Positions 53,229 through 61,981 are shown, counted from the first letter of the stretch. The stretch: 64,000 nt of DNA from Actinacidiphila epipremni (GCF_012034175.1 NZ_JAATEJ010000012.1:152214-216213), one strand, 5' to 3'. Numbers and translations: made by a program. Notes: generated by a model not told the origin, from the sequence alone.

Positions 53229-53324
53229 ATGGACGACACCGCCCGCCAGAACGCCCTGCGTGCCCTGCAGCGCAGCCTCGACCGCCGCGACAACGGCGGC
53301 AGCACCGGCCACGAGAACCGCTGA
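53229..53324 (+). CDS. Candidate 31-residue small protein
   Basis: An ATG-started 31-codon ORF with CAGGAG 12 bases upstream. The product is polar and charged: MDDTARQNALRALQRSLDRR, then an Asn/Gly/Ser-rich tail ending HENR. Residues 4-20 could form an amphipathic helix. No hydrophobic segment and no known domain. It sits alone between the proline operon terminator and leuB. Support is a ribosome site, an upstream promoter-like pair and good third-position GC, so it is plausible rather than proven. Confidence 0.45.
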   Translation: MDDTARQNALRALQRSLDRRDNGGSTGHENR

Positions 53325-53420
53325 CCCGTACCCCCGCGCGCGGCGGCCCGCCGCGCTCACCGGCGTCCGGCATGCGGACATCGGATGTCAGCCGCTGGGA
53401 TGGGGAGTACGGTTCCCGAC

Positions 53421-54464
53421 ATGTCTCGAAGCCTCAGCCTCGCAGTGATCCCCGGTGACGGAATCGGCCAGGAAGTGGTCGCCGAGGGCCTCAAGGTCCT
53501 CTCCGCCGTCCTGCCGCCCGACACCAAGCTGGAGACCCGGGAGTTCGACTTCGGCGCCAAGCGCTACCACGCCACCGGGCAGACCCTCACCGACGAGGAC
53601 CTGGAGCAGCTGAAAGAGCACGACGCGATCCTGCTGGGCGCCATCGGCGACCCGTCCGTGCCGTCGGGAGTGCTGGAGCGCGGCTTCCTGCTGAAGCTGC
53701 GCTTCGCCTTCGATCACCATGTCAACCTGCGGCCGAGCAAGCTCTACCCCGGCGTCGGCACCCCGCTGGCCGGCAGCCCGCAGATCGACTTCGTCGTCGT
53801 CCGCGAGGGCACCGAGGGCCCCTACACCGGCAACGGCGGGGTCATCAGGACCGGCACCCCGCAGGAGGTCGCCACCGAGGTCAGCCTCAACACCGCCTTC
53901 GGCATCGAGCGCGTCGTGCGCGACGCGTACGCCCGCGCGCAGGCCCGGCCGCGCAAGAAGCTCACCCTGGTGCACAAGAACAACGTGCTGGTGCACGCCG
54001 GCCGGCTGTGGACCCGGATCTTCGAGCAGGTCGGCCGCGAGTACCCGGACGTCAGCACCGACTACCTGCATGTCGACGCCGCCACGATCTTCCTGGTCAC
54101 CCAGCCCGAGCGGTTCGACGTGATCGTGACCGACAACCTCTTCGGCGACATCATCACCGACCTCGCCGCCGCCGTGTCCGGCGGGATCGGCGTCGCGGCC
54201 AGCGGCAACATCAACCCCGGCCGCGAGTTCCCGTCGATGTTTGAGCCGGTCCACGGCTCCGCGCCGGACATCGCCGGCCAGTCCAAGGCCGACCCCACCG
54301 CGACCGTGCTGTCCGTGGCCCTGCTGCTGCGCCACCTCGGCTACGACGCGCAGGCCGACCGGATCGACACCGCCGTCCAGGCCGACCTCGCCGAGCGCAC
54401 CGGGCGCCCCGCCCGCAGCACCGTCGAGATCGGCGACGCGCTCGCCGCCCGCGTTTCCGGCTGA
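53421..54464 (+). CDS. leuB: 3-isopropylmalate dehydrogenase
   Basis: A 347-residue NAD-dependent decarboxylating dehydrogenase in leucine synthesis. Landmarks: [81 protein letters not shown] and the metal-binding [18 protein letters not shown] with [11 protein letters not shown]. Start ATG at 53421, seven bases after TACGGT; an ATGTCA 17 bases before that could be the -35, and there is no ribosome site, so a leaderless mRNA is likely. leuA, leuC and leuD are not in this window. Confidence 0.96.
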   Translation: MSRSLSLAVIPGDGIGQEVVAEGLKVLSAVLPPDTKLETREFDFGAKRYHATGQTLTDEDLEQLKEHDAILLGAIGDPSVPSGVLERGFLLKLRFAFDHHVNLRPSKLYPGVGTPLAGSPQIDFVVVREGTEGPYTGNGGVIRTGTPQEVATEVSLNTAFGIERVVRDAYARAQARPRKKLTLVHKNNVLVHAGRLWTRIFEQVGREYPDVSTDYLHVDAATIFLVTQPERFDVIVTDNLFGDIITDLAAAVSGGIGVAASGNINPGREFPSMFEPVHGSAPDIAGQSKADPTATVLSVALLLRHLGYDAQADRIDTAVQADLAERTGRPARSTVEIGDALAARVSG

Positions 54465-54486
54465 CCGCGCACCGGAGGTAGGTACC

Positions 54487-54521
54487 CGGCCCCGCCGCTG
54501 CGATAATCAGAGGCGGGGCCG
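54487..54521 (+). terminator. Hairpin between leuB and ilvE
   Basis: Ten-base arms CGGCCCCGCC (54487-54496) and GGCGGGGCCG (54512-54521) around a 15-base A/T-containing loop with GATAATCAG. It could end the leuB transcript; the loop also contains a -10-like TAATCA, so a promoter for ilvE at the same place is possible. Confidence 0.5.
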
Positions 54522-54608
54522 CGTCACGACGGGAAAGTCGGACGTCCTAGCAGTCCGGGCATCCCCAGCGGCAGCAGCGCCACACGACACACGGTGAAGG
54601 ACACACAC

Positions 54609-55697
54609 ATGACGACGCCCACGATCGAGCTGAAGCCGTCCGCGCACCCGCTGCCCGCCGCCGAGCGCGACGCGATCCTCGCCCGCCCCGGCTTCGGCCG
54701 GTACTTCACCGACCACATGGTGACCATCAAGTGGACCGAGGGCCGCGGCTGGCACGACGCGCAGCTCGTCCCGTACGCGCCGCTGTCCCTCGACCCGGCC
54801 AACATGACGCTGCACTACGCGCAGACCATCTTCGAGGGCCTCAAGGCCTACCGGCAGCCCGACGGCGGCGTCGCCACGTTCCGGCCGCGGGCCAACGCCG
54901 AGCGCTTCGCCGCGTCCGCCCGCCGGCTGGCGATGCCCGAGCTGCCCGTCGAGACGTTCATCGAGGCGTGCGACGTGCTGGTGCGGCAGGACAGGGCGTG
55001 GGTGCCCAGCGAGGGCGAGGCGTCCCTCTACCTGCGGCCCTTCATGTTCGCCACCGAGGTCGGCCTCGGGGTGCGCCCCGCCAACGAGTATCTGTTCGTC
55101 GTGATCGCCTCACCGGCCGGCGCGTACTTCTCCGGCGGCGTGCAGCCGGTGTCCGTGTGGCTGTCCGAGGAGTACGTGCGCGCCGCCCCGGGCGGCACCG
55201 GCGCCGCCAAGACCGGCGGCAACTACGCGGCGTCCCTCGTCGCCCAGGCCCAGGCGATCGAGCACGGCTGCGACCAGGTGGTGTGGCTCGACGCGATCGA
55301 GCGCCGCTGGATCGAGGAGATGGGGGGCATGAACCTGTACTTCGTGTACGGCGACCGTATCGTCACCCCCGAGCTGACCGGCTCGCTGCTGCCGGGTATC
55401 ACCCGGGACTCGCTGCTGCGCATCGCGGCGGACCTCGGCTACGAGGTGGCCGAGGGCCGCATCAGCGTCGACGACTGGCGTGCGCACACGCAGGACGGCA
55501 CCCTCACCGAGGTCTTCGCGTGCGGCACCGCCGCGGTCATCACGCCGGTCGGCTCCGTGAAGTCGACGCGCGCGAGCTGGATTGTGGCGGACGGTGCGCC
55601 CGGCGCGGTCACCATGCGCCTGCGCGAAGCGCTCCTCTCCATCCAAACGGGCCACGCCCCCGACCCCCACACCTGGATGCACCCCCTCGGCGCCTGA
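54609..55697 (+). CDS. ilvE: Branched-chain amino acid aminotransferase
   Basis: A 362-residue fold-IV PLP enzyme performing the last step of Ile, Leu and Val synthesis (and the first of their degradation). Landmarks: [46 protein letters not shown], the Schiff-base lysine in [31 protein letters not shown] and [15 protein letters not shown]. Start ATG at 54609 with GTGAAGGA; a GTG 15 bases earlier overlaps that site and is less likely. No fused genes; followed by a repeat-rich gap. Confidence 0.97.
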   Translation: MTTPTIELKPSAHPLPAAERDAILARPGFGRYFTDHMVTIKWTEGRGWHDAQLVPYAPLSLDPANMTLHYAQTIFEGLKAYRQPDGGVATFRPRANAERFAASARRLAMPELPVETFIEACDVLVRQDRAWVPSEGEASLYLRPFMFATEVGLGVRPANEYLFVVIASPAGAYFSGGVQPVSVWLSEEYVRAAPGGTGAAKTGGNYAASLVAQAQAIEHGCDQVVWLDAIERRWIEEMGGMNLYFVYGDRIVTPELTGSLLPGITRDSLLRIAADLGYEVAEGRISVDDWRAHTQDGTLTEVFACGTAAVITPVGSVKSTRASWIVADGAPGAVTMRLREALLSIQTGHAPDPHTWMHPLGA

Positions 55698-56061
55698 CGC
55701 TGCGCTTGCCTCCCCCGCCCTAGGGCCGCGGCTGCGCCGCGGGGTCACCACCAGGGGCGCGAGGAACTGCGCGAGCAACCGGCCACCGGCCGGTGGTCCG
55801 GATCGAACCGAACAGCCCCTTTGGGACGGTGGCGACGTGCACGCCGGTTCCTGGCTGGTCGCGCAGTTCCCCGCGCCCCTGAAAAGCTCACCCCGCGGCG
55901 CAGCTGTGCCCTCCGGCAGGTCGCGCCCGCGCGGCGGCAGCCGCAGATCAGATACAGCCCCGCGCCCCTGAAAAAGCGCCCCGCGGCGCAAGCCGCAGCC
56001 TCTGGGGACCGGATGGTGAGACCCCTGCGGCGGGGGGCGCGGAATGTGCAAGACTGGGCTC
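55698..56061. repeat. Repeat-rich intergenic region between ilvE and the cimA leader
   Basis: About 360 bases without a believable gene. It holds copies of a dispersed repeat: CAGGGGCGCGAGGAACTGCG at 55752 (rightward), the inverted copy CGCGCAGTTCCCCGCGCCCC at 55860-55881, and a truncated third copy at 55955-55974. Copies two and three are each followed by CCCCGCGGCGCA. The first two could pair into a long cruciform or stem-loop that might end ilvE transcription. The central CCGGCCACCGGCCGGTGG is itself self-complementary. Confidence 0.8.
55861..55891 (-). repeat. Dispersed intergenic repeat, copy B
   Basis: Exact 31-base inverted match to 37440-37470; begins GCGCAGTTCCCCGCGCCCCT. It ends GAAAAGCTCAC. 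Facing it at 55752-55773 is a 22-base copy with one mismatch. Confidence 0.9.
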
Positions 56062-56109
56062 GTGCATAGCGCCAGCATTATTGGCAGCGCGCACGCCGGT
56101 CCGCAGTGA
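56062..56109 (+). CDS. cimA leader peptide
   Basis: A 15-codon ORF, MHSASIIGSAHAGPQ (GTG start), with two adjacent ATT isoleucine codons; ATT is one of the rarest sense codons in such genomes. An in-frame ATG at 56044 would extend it to 21 codons. The ribosome site is weak for either start. The stop lies in a hairpin (GTGACG 56106-56111 / CGTCAC 56132-56137) that precedes a U-tailed terminator, so isoleucine-responsive attenuation of cimA is inferred. Confidence 0.7.
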   Translation: MHSASIIGSAHAGPQ

Positions 56110-56160
56110 CGCCCCTCTGACCCCAGTGGAACGTCACCGTGTCCCAGACCCGCGTGCAGA

Positions 56161-56186
56161 CCTCTCGCATCCGCGAGGGGTTTTTT
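56161..56186 (+). terminator. cimA attenuator terminator
   Basis: Eight-base stem CCTCTCGC/GCGAGGGG (one G-U pair) with loop ATCC, then six T residues at 56181-56186. It is 130 bases before the cimA start and after the leader peptide. CCCCTC at 56113-56118 could pair with the GAGGGG arm as a competing fold. Confidence 0.88.
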
Positions 56187-56315
56187 CGTTTCCGGACCAC
56201 CCGCGCCGGAGGCGGAACCGCGCGAGGGATGCTGGGGGCAAGTGGAGCGGGACCCGCCTGGCGCAGGGACGCCCCGCGGCACCCCACTCACCACCCGACA
56301 GGAGTTACGAAAGCC

Positions 56316-57926
56316 ATGACCGCCGCACCGGACGACAGCTTCCACGTCTTCGACACCACGCTGCGCGACGGCGCCCAGCGTGAGGGGATCAACCTCACCG
56401 TCGCCGACAAGCTGACGATCGCCCGGCACCTGGACGACTTCGGGGTGGGGTTCATCGAGGGCGGCTGGCCCGGCGCCAACCCCCGCGACACCGAGTTCTT
56501 CGCCCGGGCTGGCCAGGAGCTGGACCTCAAGCACGCCACCCTCGTCGCGTTCGGCGCGACCCGCAGGCCCGGCGCCAAGGCCGCCGAGGACCCGCAGGTC
56601 AAGGCGCTGCTCGACTCGGGCGCCCCGGTGATCACCCTGGTCGCCAAGTCGCACGACCGGCATGTCGAGCTGGCCCTGCGCACCACACTGGACGAGAACC
56701 TCGCGATGGTCGCGGACTCCGTCTCGTACCTGGTGGCCCAGGGCCGCCGGGTCTTCGTCGACTGCGAGCACTTCTTCGACGGCTACCGCGCCAACGCCGC
56801 CTACGCCACCGCGGTCGTCCGGGCCGCGCACGAGGCCGGCGCCTCGGTCGTCGTGCTGTGCGACACCAACGGCGGCATGCTGCCCGCGCAGGTGCAGGCC
56901 GTCACCGGGCTGGTGCTCGCCGACACCGGCGCCCGGCTCGGCATCCACGCCCAGGACGACAGCGGCTGCGCGGTCGCCAACACCCTGGCCGCGGTGGACG
57001 CCGGCGCCACCCATGTGCAGTGCACCGCCAACGGCTACGGCGAGCGGGTCGGCAACTCCAACCTCTTCCCGGTCGTCGCCGCGCTGGAGCTCAAGCACGG
57101 CCGCCGGGTGCTGCCCGAGGGCGCGCTCGGCGAGATGACCCGGATCTCGCACGCCATCGCCGAGGTCGTCAACCTGCCGCCGTCCACGCACCAGCCGTAC
57201 GTGGGCATCTCGGCGTTCGCGCACAAGGCGGGCCTGCACGCCTCGGCGATCAAGGTGGACCCCGACCTCTACCAGCACATCGACCCCGAGCAGGTCGGCA
57301 ACACCATGCGGATGCTGGTCTCCGACATGGCCGGCCGCGCCTCCATCGAGCTCAAGGGCCGAGAGCTCGGCATCGACCTCGGCGAGGACCGCGAGCTGGT
57401 CGGCCGGGTGGTGGCCCGGGTCAAGGAGCGCGAGCTCCAGGGCTACACGTACGAGGCCGCCGACGCCTCCTTCGCGCTGCTGCTGCGCGGCGAGATGGAC
57501 CGGTCCGGCGACGGCGCCCCGCGGCGCTTCTTCCGTACCGAGTCCTGGCGGGTCATCACCGAGGACCGCCCCGACGGCACGCACGCCAACGAGGCGACCG
57601 TCAAGCTGTGGGCCAAGGGCGAGCGGATCGTCGCCACCGCCGAGGGCAACGGCCCGGTCAACGCGCTGGACCGGGCGCTGCTGAGCGCGCTGGAGCGGAT
57701 CTACCCCAAGCTCGCGGAGTTCGCCCTGGTGGACTACAAGGTCCGCATCCTGGAGGGCACCCGGGGCACCGACTCCACGACCCGGGTGCTCATCACCACG
57801 ACCGACGGCGTGGCCGAGTGGTCGACGGTGGGCGTCGCGGACAACGTGATCGCCGCGAGCTGGCAGGCACTTGACGACGCGTACGCCTACGGGCTGCTGC
57901 GCGCGGGCCTGGACCCGCAGGAGTGA
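56316..57926 (+). CDS. cimA: Citramalate synthase (2-isopropylmalate synthase-like)
   Basis: A 536-residue Claisen-condensing enzyme of the CimA/LeuA family, joining pyruvate and acetyl-CoA into citramalate, the threonine-independent route to isoleucine. Landmarks: FDTTLRDGAQREGINLTVAD (metal Asp), FIEGGWPGANPRD, LVAFGATRRPG, VVLCDTNGGMLPAQV, the metal His pair in RLGIHAQDDSGCAVANTLA and a C-terminal LeuA dimer domain (about 400-536). The GGWPG and FGATRR segments fit the CimA branch. Start ATG at 56316 with AGGAG. The Ile-rich leader upstream supports an isoleucine role. Confidence 0.92.
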   Translation: MTAAPDDSFHVFDTTLRDGAQREGINLTVADKLTIARHLDDFGVGFIEGGWPGANPRDTEFFARAGQELDLKHATLVAFGATRRPGAKAAEDPQVKALLDSGAPVITLVAKSHDRHVELALRTTLDENLAMVADSVSYLVAQGRRVFVDCEHFFDGYRANAAYATAVVRAAHEAGASVVVLCDTNGGMLPAQVQAVTGLVLADTGARLGIHAQDDSGCAVANTLAAVDAGATHVQCTANGYGERVGNSNLFPVVAALELKHGRRVLPEGALGEMTRISHAIAEVVNLPPSTHQPYVGISAFAHKAGLHASAIKVDPDLYQHIDPEQVGNTMRMLVSDMAGRASIELKGRELGIDLGEDRELVGRVVARVKERELQGYTYEAADASFALLLRGEMDRSGDGAPRRFFRTESWRVITEDRPDGTHANEATVKLWAKGERIVATAEGNGPVNALDRALLSALERIYPKLAEFALVDYKVRILEGTRGTDSTTRVLITTTDGVAEWSTVGVADNVIAASWQALDDAYAYGLLRAGLDPQE

Positions 57927-57931
57927 GGCGG

Positions 57932-57961
57932 GGGCAGGCCCCGGGGGGCCGGGGCCTGCCC
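57932..57961. terminator. Terminator between cimA and the secreted protein gene
   Basis: Thirteen-base arms GGGCAGGCCCCGG (57932-57944) and CCGGGGCCTGCCC (57949-57961) with a GGGG loop, 6 bases after the cimA stop and 12 before the convergent stop. It can serve both directions. Confidence 0.82.
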
Positions 57962-57972
57962 GGTCGGCGCCG

Positions 57973-58482
57973 TCAGCAGCCGCAGGAGTAGTACAGCGCG
58001 TCCCAGTGGTTGCCCTCGTCGGCGTAGATGTTGCCGGACGCGGCCTGCCACTGCGGGTAGCCGTCGCCGCGCAGGCCGATGTACGTGAAGGCGTTGTGCA
58101 CGTAGTTGTTCAGGCAGGTGTTCTTCGCGTAGTCGAGCTTGTAGCCGTTCCAGTGCGAGTACGTGCCGCTCGCGTGGCCGGTCTCGGTGCCGCCGGTGAT
58201 GTTGATGGCGCAGCCGCTGGCGTTCTTCAGCGTGACGGCGCCCTGCGCGGTGGCCTGGTTCAGCCCGTCGAAGGACGTACACGTCGACACGTTGCGGTTG
58301 GAGCAGCCGCCGGACGAGGACCAGGTGATGCCCGCGGCGCGGAACATCGCGGTGGCCTGGGCGTGGGTGAGCTTGGTGACCGCGAAGGCGTCGGTGGACG
58401 CGGCCACCCCGACACCGGGCGCGAAGAGCGCGGTGGCGACGAGGGTGAGCGTGCTCATGGCGGTACGGACACGCAGTCGCAT
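57973..58482 (-). CDS. Secreted cysteine-rich protein with M15-like metal site
   Basis: A 169-residue exported protein: signal peptide (RLRVRTAMSTLTLVATALF, cut near residue 28), then a domain with six cysteines (60, 68, 91, 123, 167, 169), probably disulfide-bonded. The segment SHWNGYKLD (His110, Gly113, Asp117) and EGNHW (Glu156, His159) matches the HxxGxxxD plus ExxHW pattern of M15/DD-peptidase zinc enzymes, with GTETGHASGTYS just before. A peptidoglycan peptidase is possible but this is inference; I recall homologues annotated only as hypothetical. Start ATG at 58482 with AGGAGGAAC. Confidence 0.78.
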   Translation of the reverse strand: MRLRVRTAMSTLTLVATALFAPGVGVAASTDAFAVTKLTHAQATAMFRAAGITWSSSGGCSNRNVSTCTSFDGLNQATAQGAVTLKNASGCAINITGGTETGHASGTYSHWNGYKLDYAKNTCLNNYVHNAFTYIGLRGDGYPQWQAASGNIYADEGNHWDALYYSCGC

Positions 58483-58640
58483 GGGTTCCTCCTGCTGGTT
58501 CCGCTGGGGTGGGCGTGGTGCAGGTGGCGCAGGAGGAGTGTGCCCGAGGTCTACGCGCGTCGCCAGACCCTTGTGGTGAACATGACGTAACCGGCCGCCG
58601 GGGGAAGGCGCCCGGCCGCTGAGTACGGCCCTGGTGCGGA

Positions 58641-58658
58641 CTGAGTACGCGCACTCAG
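58641..58658. promoter_or_regulatory. CTGAGT palindrome with upstream half-site
   Basis: CTGAGTACGCGCACTCAG (6-base arms, 6-base spacer), with an extra half-site CTGAGTACG at 58619-58627, 22 bases upstream. A -10-like TAGCCT follows at 58681 and the gene start is at 58729. The arrangement suggests an operator for the rightward gene; the regulator is unknown. Confidence 0.4.
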
Positions 58659-58728
58659 GCGGCCCCGCCCCGAAGGGACCTAGCCTCGCAGGGAGGCCGG
58701 GGTCAGGACGGGGGGACGGGGGAGAGCC

Positions 58729-59643
58729 ATGATCGTCTCAGCCGTGCTGCTGCTCGGCAGGGCCGCGTCCCTGCCGGCGACCCGCCGCGCCCGCCGGCTG
58801 GCCGCGGCGGCGGCCGAGCGGCACTTCCCCGGCCGGCTGGAGGTGATCTCGGCGCAGTCCCGCTTCCCCGCTTCCGGCGGCGCCGAGATCCTCCTGCGGC
58901 TCACCGGCGACCCCGACGCCGCCGTCCGGCTGCACGTCGACAGGGCCGCGCCCGGCGCCGCCCGGCTCGCCGAGGCCGTCGAGGACGCCCGCGCCGCCGC
59001 CGACCGCTGGCGCGCCCTGCGCGACGCGCTCGCCTCGGGCGGCCACGAGGTGCACGCCCTCGGCAGGGTCGTCGCCGACCCGTGGATCGCGGCGGACCTC
59101 GGCAACGACACCGTCACCGGCGTCCTCGCCGCCCTGCACGCGAGCCTGGCCGCCCACCCCGGCGGCACGACGGCCGGCTCCGTGCTGATCGCCGCCCCGC
59201 GCACCCTGCGCACCCTCCCGCGCGACCGCCGGGACCTGCCGACCCTGCTCCGGCTGACCTCCCGCCGCCGCCTCGCGGCGCTGAGCGCGGCCCCGTACCA
59301 CCGGGCCTCCTTCGGCCCGGACGGCGAACCGGTGCTCAGCCTGCTGCGCCCCTTCCCCCTCCAGCGGGCCTACGAGGCCGCCGTCACCGCGAGCGCCCGG
59401 CGCTGGCTCGCCCGCCACCTGCCCGGCGCCGAGGTCACCGCGGTCCTCGGTGCCACCCGGCTGCTGCCCGGCCGGGTCGACCGGCTCACCGCGCACCTGG
59501 TGCTGCGCGACGCCGGCACCTCCCGGCTCGGCGACCACGTCCTGCGGGTCACCACCACCCTGGACGGCGCCCTGCTCGGCACCCCGGTCCTGCACCGCGA
59601 CGTCCGCGAGGGCACCGGCCTCCTGCGGCTGCCCCCGCAGTGA
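58729..59643 (+). CDS. Conserved protein of unknown function
   Basis: A 304-residue protein that I cannot assign. It is rich in Ala, Arg and Leu. The N-terminus (IVSAVLLLGRAASLPATRRARR) has a short hydrophobic patch but no clear signal peptide. The middle contains DPWIAADLGNDTVTGVLAAL and LIAAPRTLRTLPRDRRDLP; the C-terminal half has SLLRPFPLQRAYEAAVTASA and GDHVLRVTTTLDGALLG. Alternating beta and alpha segments suggest a globular cytoplasmic protein. Start ATG at 58729 with GGAGAG. A terminator follows, so it is probably transcribed alone. Confidence 0.72.
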   Translation: MIVSAVLLLGRAASLPATRRARRLAAAAAERHFPGRLEVISAQSRFPASGGAEILLRLTGDPDAAVRLHVDRAAPGAARLAEAVEDARAAADRWRALRDALASGGHEVHALGRVVADPWIAADLGNDTVTGVLAALHASLAAHPGGTTAGSVLIAAPRTLRTLPRDRRDLPTLLRLTSRRRLAALSAAPYHRASFGPDGEPVLSLLRPFPLQRAYEAAVTASARRWLARHLPGAEVTAVLGATRLLPGRVDRLTAHLVLRDAGTSRLGDHVLRVTTTLDGALLGTPVLHRDVREGTGLLRLPPQ

Positions 59644-59698
59644 GGGAGACGTACGCGCGTCAGTGGCCGGCGCGGCGCGGCCGATCGCGCACCATGGG

Positions 59699-59725
59699 GC
59701 TCACCGGGCATGGCGCCCGGTGAGC
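59699..59725 (+). terminator. Terminator after the unknown conserved gene
   Basis: Eleven-base arms GCTCACCGGGC (59699-59709) and GCCCGGTGAGC (59715-59725) with a 5-base loop, followed by AAGAGCACACAT. No T-tract. Confidence 0.75.
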
Positions 59726-59813
59726 AAGAGCACACATACTGACGGGTAATATCCGCGCGCCGGCGGTCATAGGGTGAGCGGCGAACCCTCGACCCGACCC
59801 ACCGGGAGACCGC

Positions 59814-60896
59814 ATGCGCAGCGCGAAGGACTTCTTCCGCCCGCTGGCCGTGGGGGCGCCGGCCCCCCTGCGAGAGGTGCCGTTCCGGCCCTCCCGCATG
59901 ATCCACTTCTTCGACCCCGGCAACGCGAAGATGGCCGCGAAGGTGCCGGCCCTCGCACCGACGGTGGACGTGCTGCTCGGCAACCTGGAGGACGCCGTGC
60001 CCACCGACCGCAAGGAGGCCGCCCGCGCCGGGCTCGTCGCGGTCGCCAGGGCCCACGACCTCGGCGGCACGCAGCTGTGGACCCGCGTCAACAGCCTGGA
60101 CTCGCCCTGGGCGCTGGACGACCTGGTCACCCTGGTCACCGAGATCGGCGACCGGCTGGACGTGGTGATGGTGCCCAAGGTGGAGGGCCCGCAGGACATC
60201 CACTACGTGGACCGGCTGCTCGCCCAGCTGGAGGCCAGGGCCGGACTCGACCGGCCGGTGCTGGTGCACGCCATCCTGGAGACCGCGGCCGGCGTCGCCA
60301 ACGTCGAGGCCATCGCCGGGGCGAGCCCCCGTATGCAGGGCATCTCCCTCGGCCCGGCCGACCTGGCCGCCAGCCGCCGGATGAAGACCACCCGGGTCGG
60401 CGGCGGCCACCCCGGCTACCTGGTCCGCGAGGACCCGCCCCCTACCTCCGGCGGGGGGACCCCCGGGGACATGCCCCGGGTGACGTACCAGCAGGACCTG
60501 TGGCACTACACCATCGCCCGGATGGTGGACGCCTGCGCCGCGCACGGGATCCTGCCCTACTACGGGCCCTTCGGCGACATCCAGGACGTCACCGCGTGCG
60601 AGGACCAGTTCCGCAACGCCTTCCTGCTCGGCTGCGTCGGCGCCTGGACGCTGCACCCGGTGCAGATCGACATCGCCAAGCGGGTCTTCTCGCCCGCCCC
60701 GCAGGACGTCGCCTGGGCCGAGCGGGTCATCGAGGCCATGGGCGACGGCACCGGCGCGGTGATGATCGACGGCAAGATGCAGGACGACGCCACCTACAAG
60801 CAGTGCCGGGTGGTCGCCGAACTCGCCGCCGCCCTCGCCGCCCGCGACCCCGAACTCGCCGCCTCGTACGCGGCGGCCCGGAAGGCGGCCCTGTGA
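59814..60896 (+). CDS. HpcH/HpaI-type lyase (malyl-CoA lyase-like)
   Basis: A 360-residue TIM-barrel lyase of the citrate lyase beta/malyl-CoA lyase group. Landmarks: [76 protein letters not shown] and [13 protein letters not shown] (metal Glu/Asp). Likely cleaves or forms a malyl-CoA or methylmalyl-CoA. Residues about 205-221 ([17 protein letters not shown]) are encoded by a C/G palindromic block that looks inserted. Start ATG at 59814 with GGGAG. Its TGA overlaps the ATG of the next gene (TGATG). Confidence 0.88.
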   Translation: MRSAKDFFRPLAVGAPAPLREVPFRPSRMIHFFDPGNAKMAAKVPALAPTVDVLLGNLEDAVPTDRKEAARAGLVAVARAHDLGGTQLWTRVNSLDSPWALDDLVTLVTEIGDRLDVVMVPKVEGPQDIHYVDRLLAQLEARAGLDRPVLVHAILETAAGVANVEAIAGASPRMQGISLGPADLAASRRMKTTRVGGGHPGYLVREDPPPTSGGGTPGDMPRVTYQQDLWHYTIARMVDACAAHGILPYYGPFGDIQDVTACEDQFRNAFLLGCVGAWTLHPVQIDIAKRVFSPAPQDVAWAERVIEAMGDGTGAVMIDGKMQDDATYKQCRVVAELAAALAARDPELAASYAAARKAAL

Positions 60897-61813
60897 TGGC
60901 GGACGACCTGACGCCCCGTCCGGCCGGCACCCCCGCCCAGGACGGCGACGGGCACCTGCGCCCGCGCCGCTCGGTGCTCTACATGCCCGGCGCCAACGAG
61001 CGCGCCCTGGACAAGGCCCGCACCCTGCCCGCCGACGCGCTCATCCTCGACCTGGAGGACTCCGTCGCCCCCGACGCCAAAGCGGAGGCCCGCGAGCGGG
61101 TCGCCGCCGCGGTCGCCGCCGGCGGCTACGGCCACCGCGAGGTCACCGTCCGGGTCAACGCCCCCGGCACCCCCTGGCACGCCGACGACCTGCGGGCCGC
61201 CGCGCAGGCCGGACCCGACGCCGTCGTCGTGCCCAAGGTCGACGACCCCCGTACCGTCACCGCCGTGGTCGAGGCGCTGGAAGCCGCCGGCGCCCCGGAC
61301 CGTACCGCCGTGTGGGCGATGCTGGAGACGCCCGCCGCGATCTTCGACGCCCGCCGGGTCGCCGCCGCGTGCGACCGGCTCACCGTGCTGGTCATGGGCA
61401 CCAACGACCTCGTCAAGGAACTGCACGCCGAGCACGTCCCCGGCCGGGCGCCGCTGCTGACCGCGCTGTCCCTGGCGCTGCTCGCCGCGCGCGCCGAGGG
61501 GAGGGTCATCTTGGACGGTGTCTACAACGACGTCCGGGATCTGCCCGGCTTCGAAGCGGAAACCCTCCAAGCCCGCCGGCTCGGCTTCGACGGCAAGACC
61601 CTCATCCATCCGGGGCAGATCGAGCCCTGCAACCGGGTGTTCGCCCCCGCCGCGGAGGACGTCGACCGGGCCCGTAGGATCGTGGCGGCCTTCGATCAGG
61701 CCACGTCACAGGGCCGCGGGGTGGTCACCGTGGACGGCAGGATGATCGAGAACCTGCATGTCGAGGAGGCCAGGCGGCTGCTCGCGCTGGCCGCCGCCGT
61801 CGAGGGCCGCTGA
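60896..61813 (+). CDS. CitE-like lyase (HpcH/HpaI family)
   Basis: A 305-residue CitE-like enzyme: RRSVLYMPGANERALDKART, LILDLEDSVAPDAKAEAR, VTVRVNAPGTPWHADDL, VVVPKVDDP, VWAMLETPAAIFDA and LVMGTNDLVKEL, with RLGFDGKTLIHPGQIEPCN near the end. Stand-alone CitE proteins act on acyl-CoAs such as citramalyl- or methylmalyl-CoA rather than as part of citrate lyase; no citrate lyase alpha or gamma gene is present. It is coupled to the preceding lyase gene by TGATG, so the two paralogues may act in one pathway. Confidence 0.9.
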   Translation: MADDLTPRPAGTPAQDGDGHLRPRRSVLYMPGANERALDKARTLPADALILDLEDSVAPDAKAEARERVAAAVAAGGYGHREVTVRVNAPGTPWHADDLRAAAQAGPDAVVVPKVDDPRTVTAVVEALEAAGAPDRTAVWAMLETPAAIFDARRVAAACDRLTVLVMGTNDLVKELHAEHVPGRAPLLTALSLALLAARAEGRVILDGVYNDVRDLPGFEAETLQARRLGFDGKTLIHPGQIEPCNRVFAPAAEDVDRARRIVAAFDQATSQGRGVVTVDGRMIENLHVEEARRLLALAAAVEGR

Positions 61814-61816
61814 CTG

Positions 61817-61872
61817 TTACGGCCGTGTGTCGCCCGGCGCCGCAGATGAAACGCCGGGTGCCGCGGCCGTAA
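61817..61872 (+). terminator. Extended stem-loop after the CitE-like gene
   Basis: Nested arms: TTACGGCCG (61817-61825) with CGGCCGTAA (61864-61872), and inside CCCGGCG with CGCCGGG. It starts 3 bases after the stop and ends 109 bases before accB, so it probably separates the lyase operon from accB. Confidence 0.65.
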
Positions 61873-61981
61873 AGCGGAACCCCCAGGTGGACCGCCTCTG
61901 TCGGAATCCACCATGAAGCCGCGAGTGACACTGTACGAAGTCGATGGCTCTTTTGCGGCCGACGGCTCGTACTGTCGTTGC

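Noticed and set aside
55698..56040. Frames of about 80-130 codons between ilvE and cimA
   Set aside because: They read through inverted repeats and overlap each other; no ribosome site and no similarity.
56139..56315. A longer N-terminus for cimA starting at GTG 56139
   Set aside because: It would translate through the attenuator terminator; homology starts at the ATG 56316, which has an AGGAG site.
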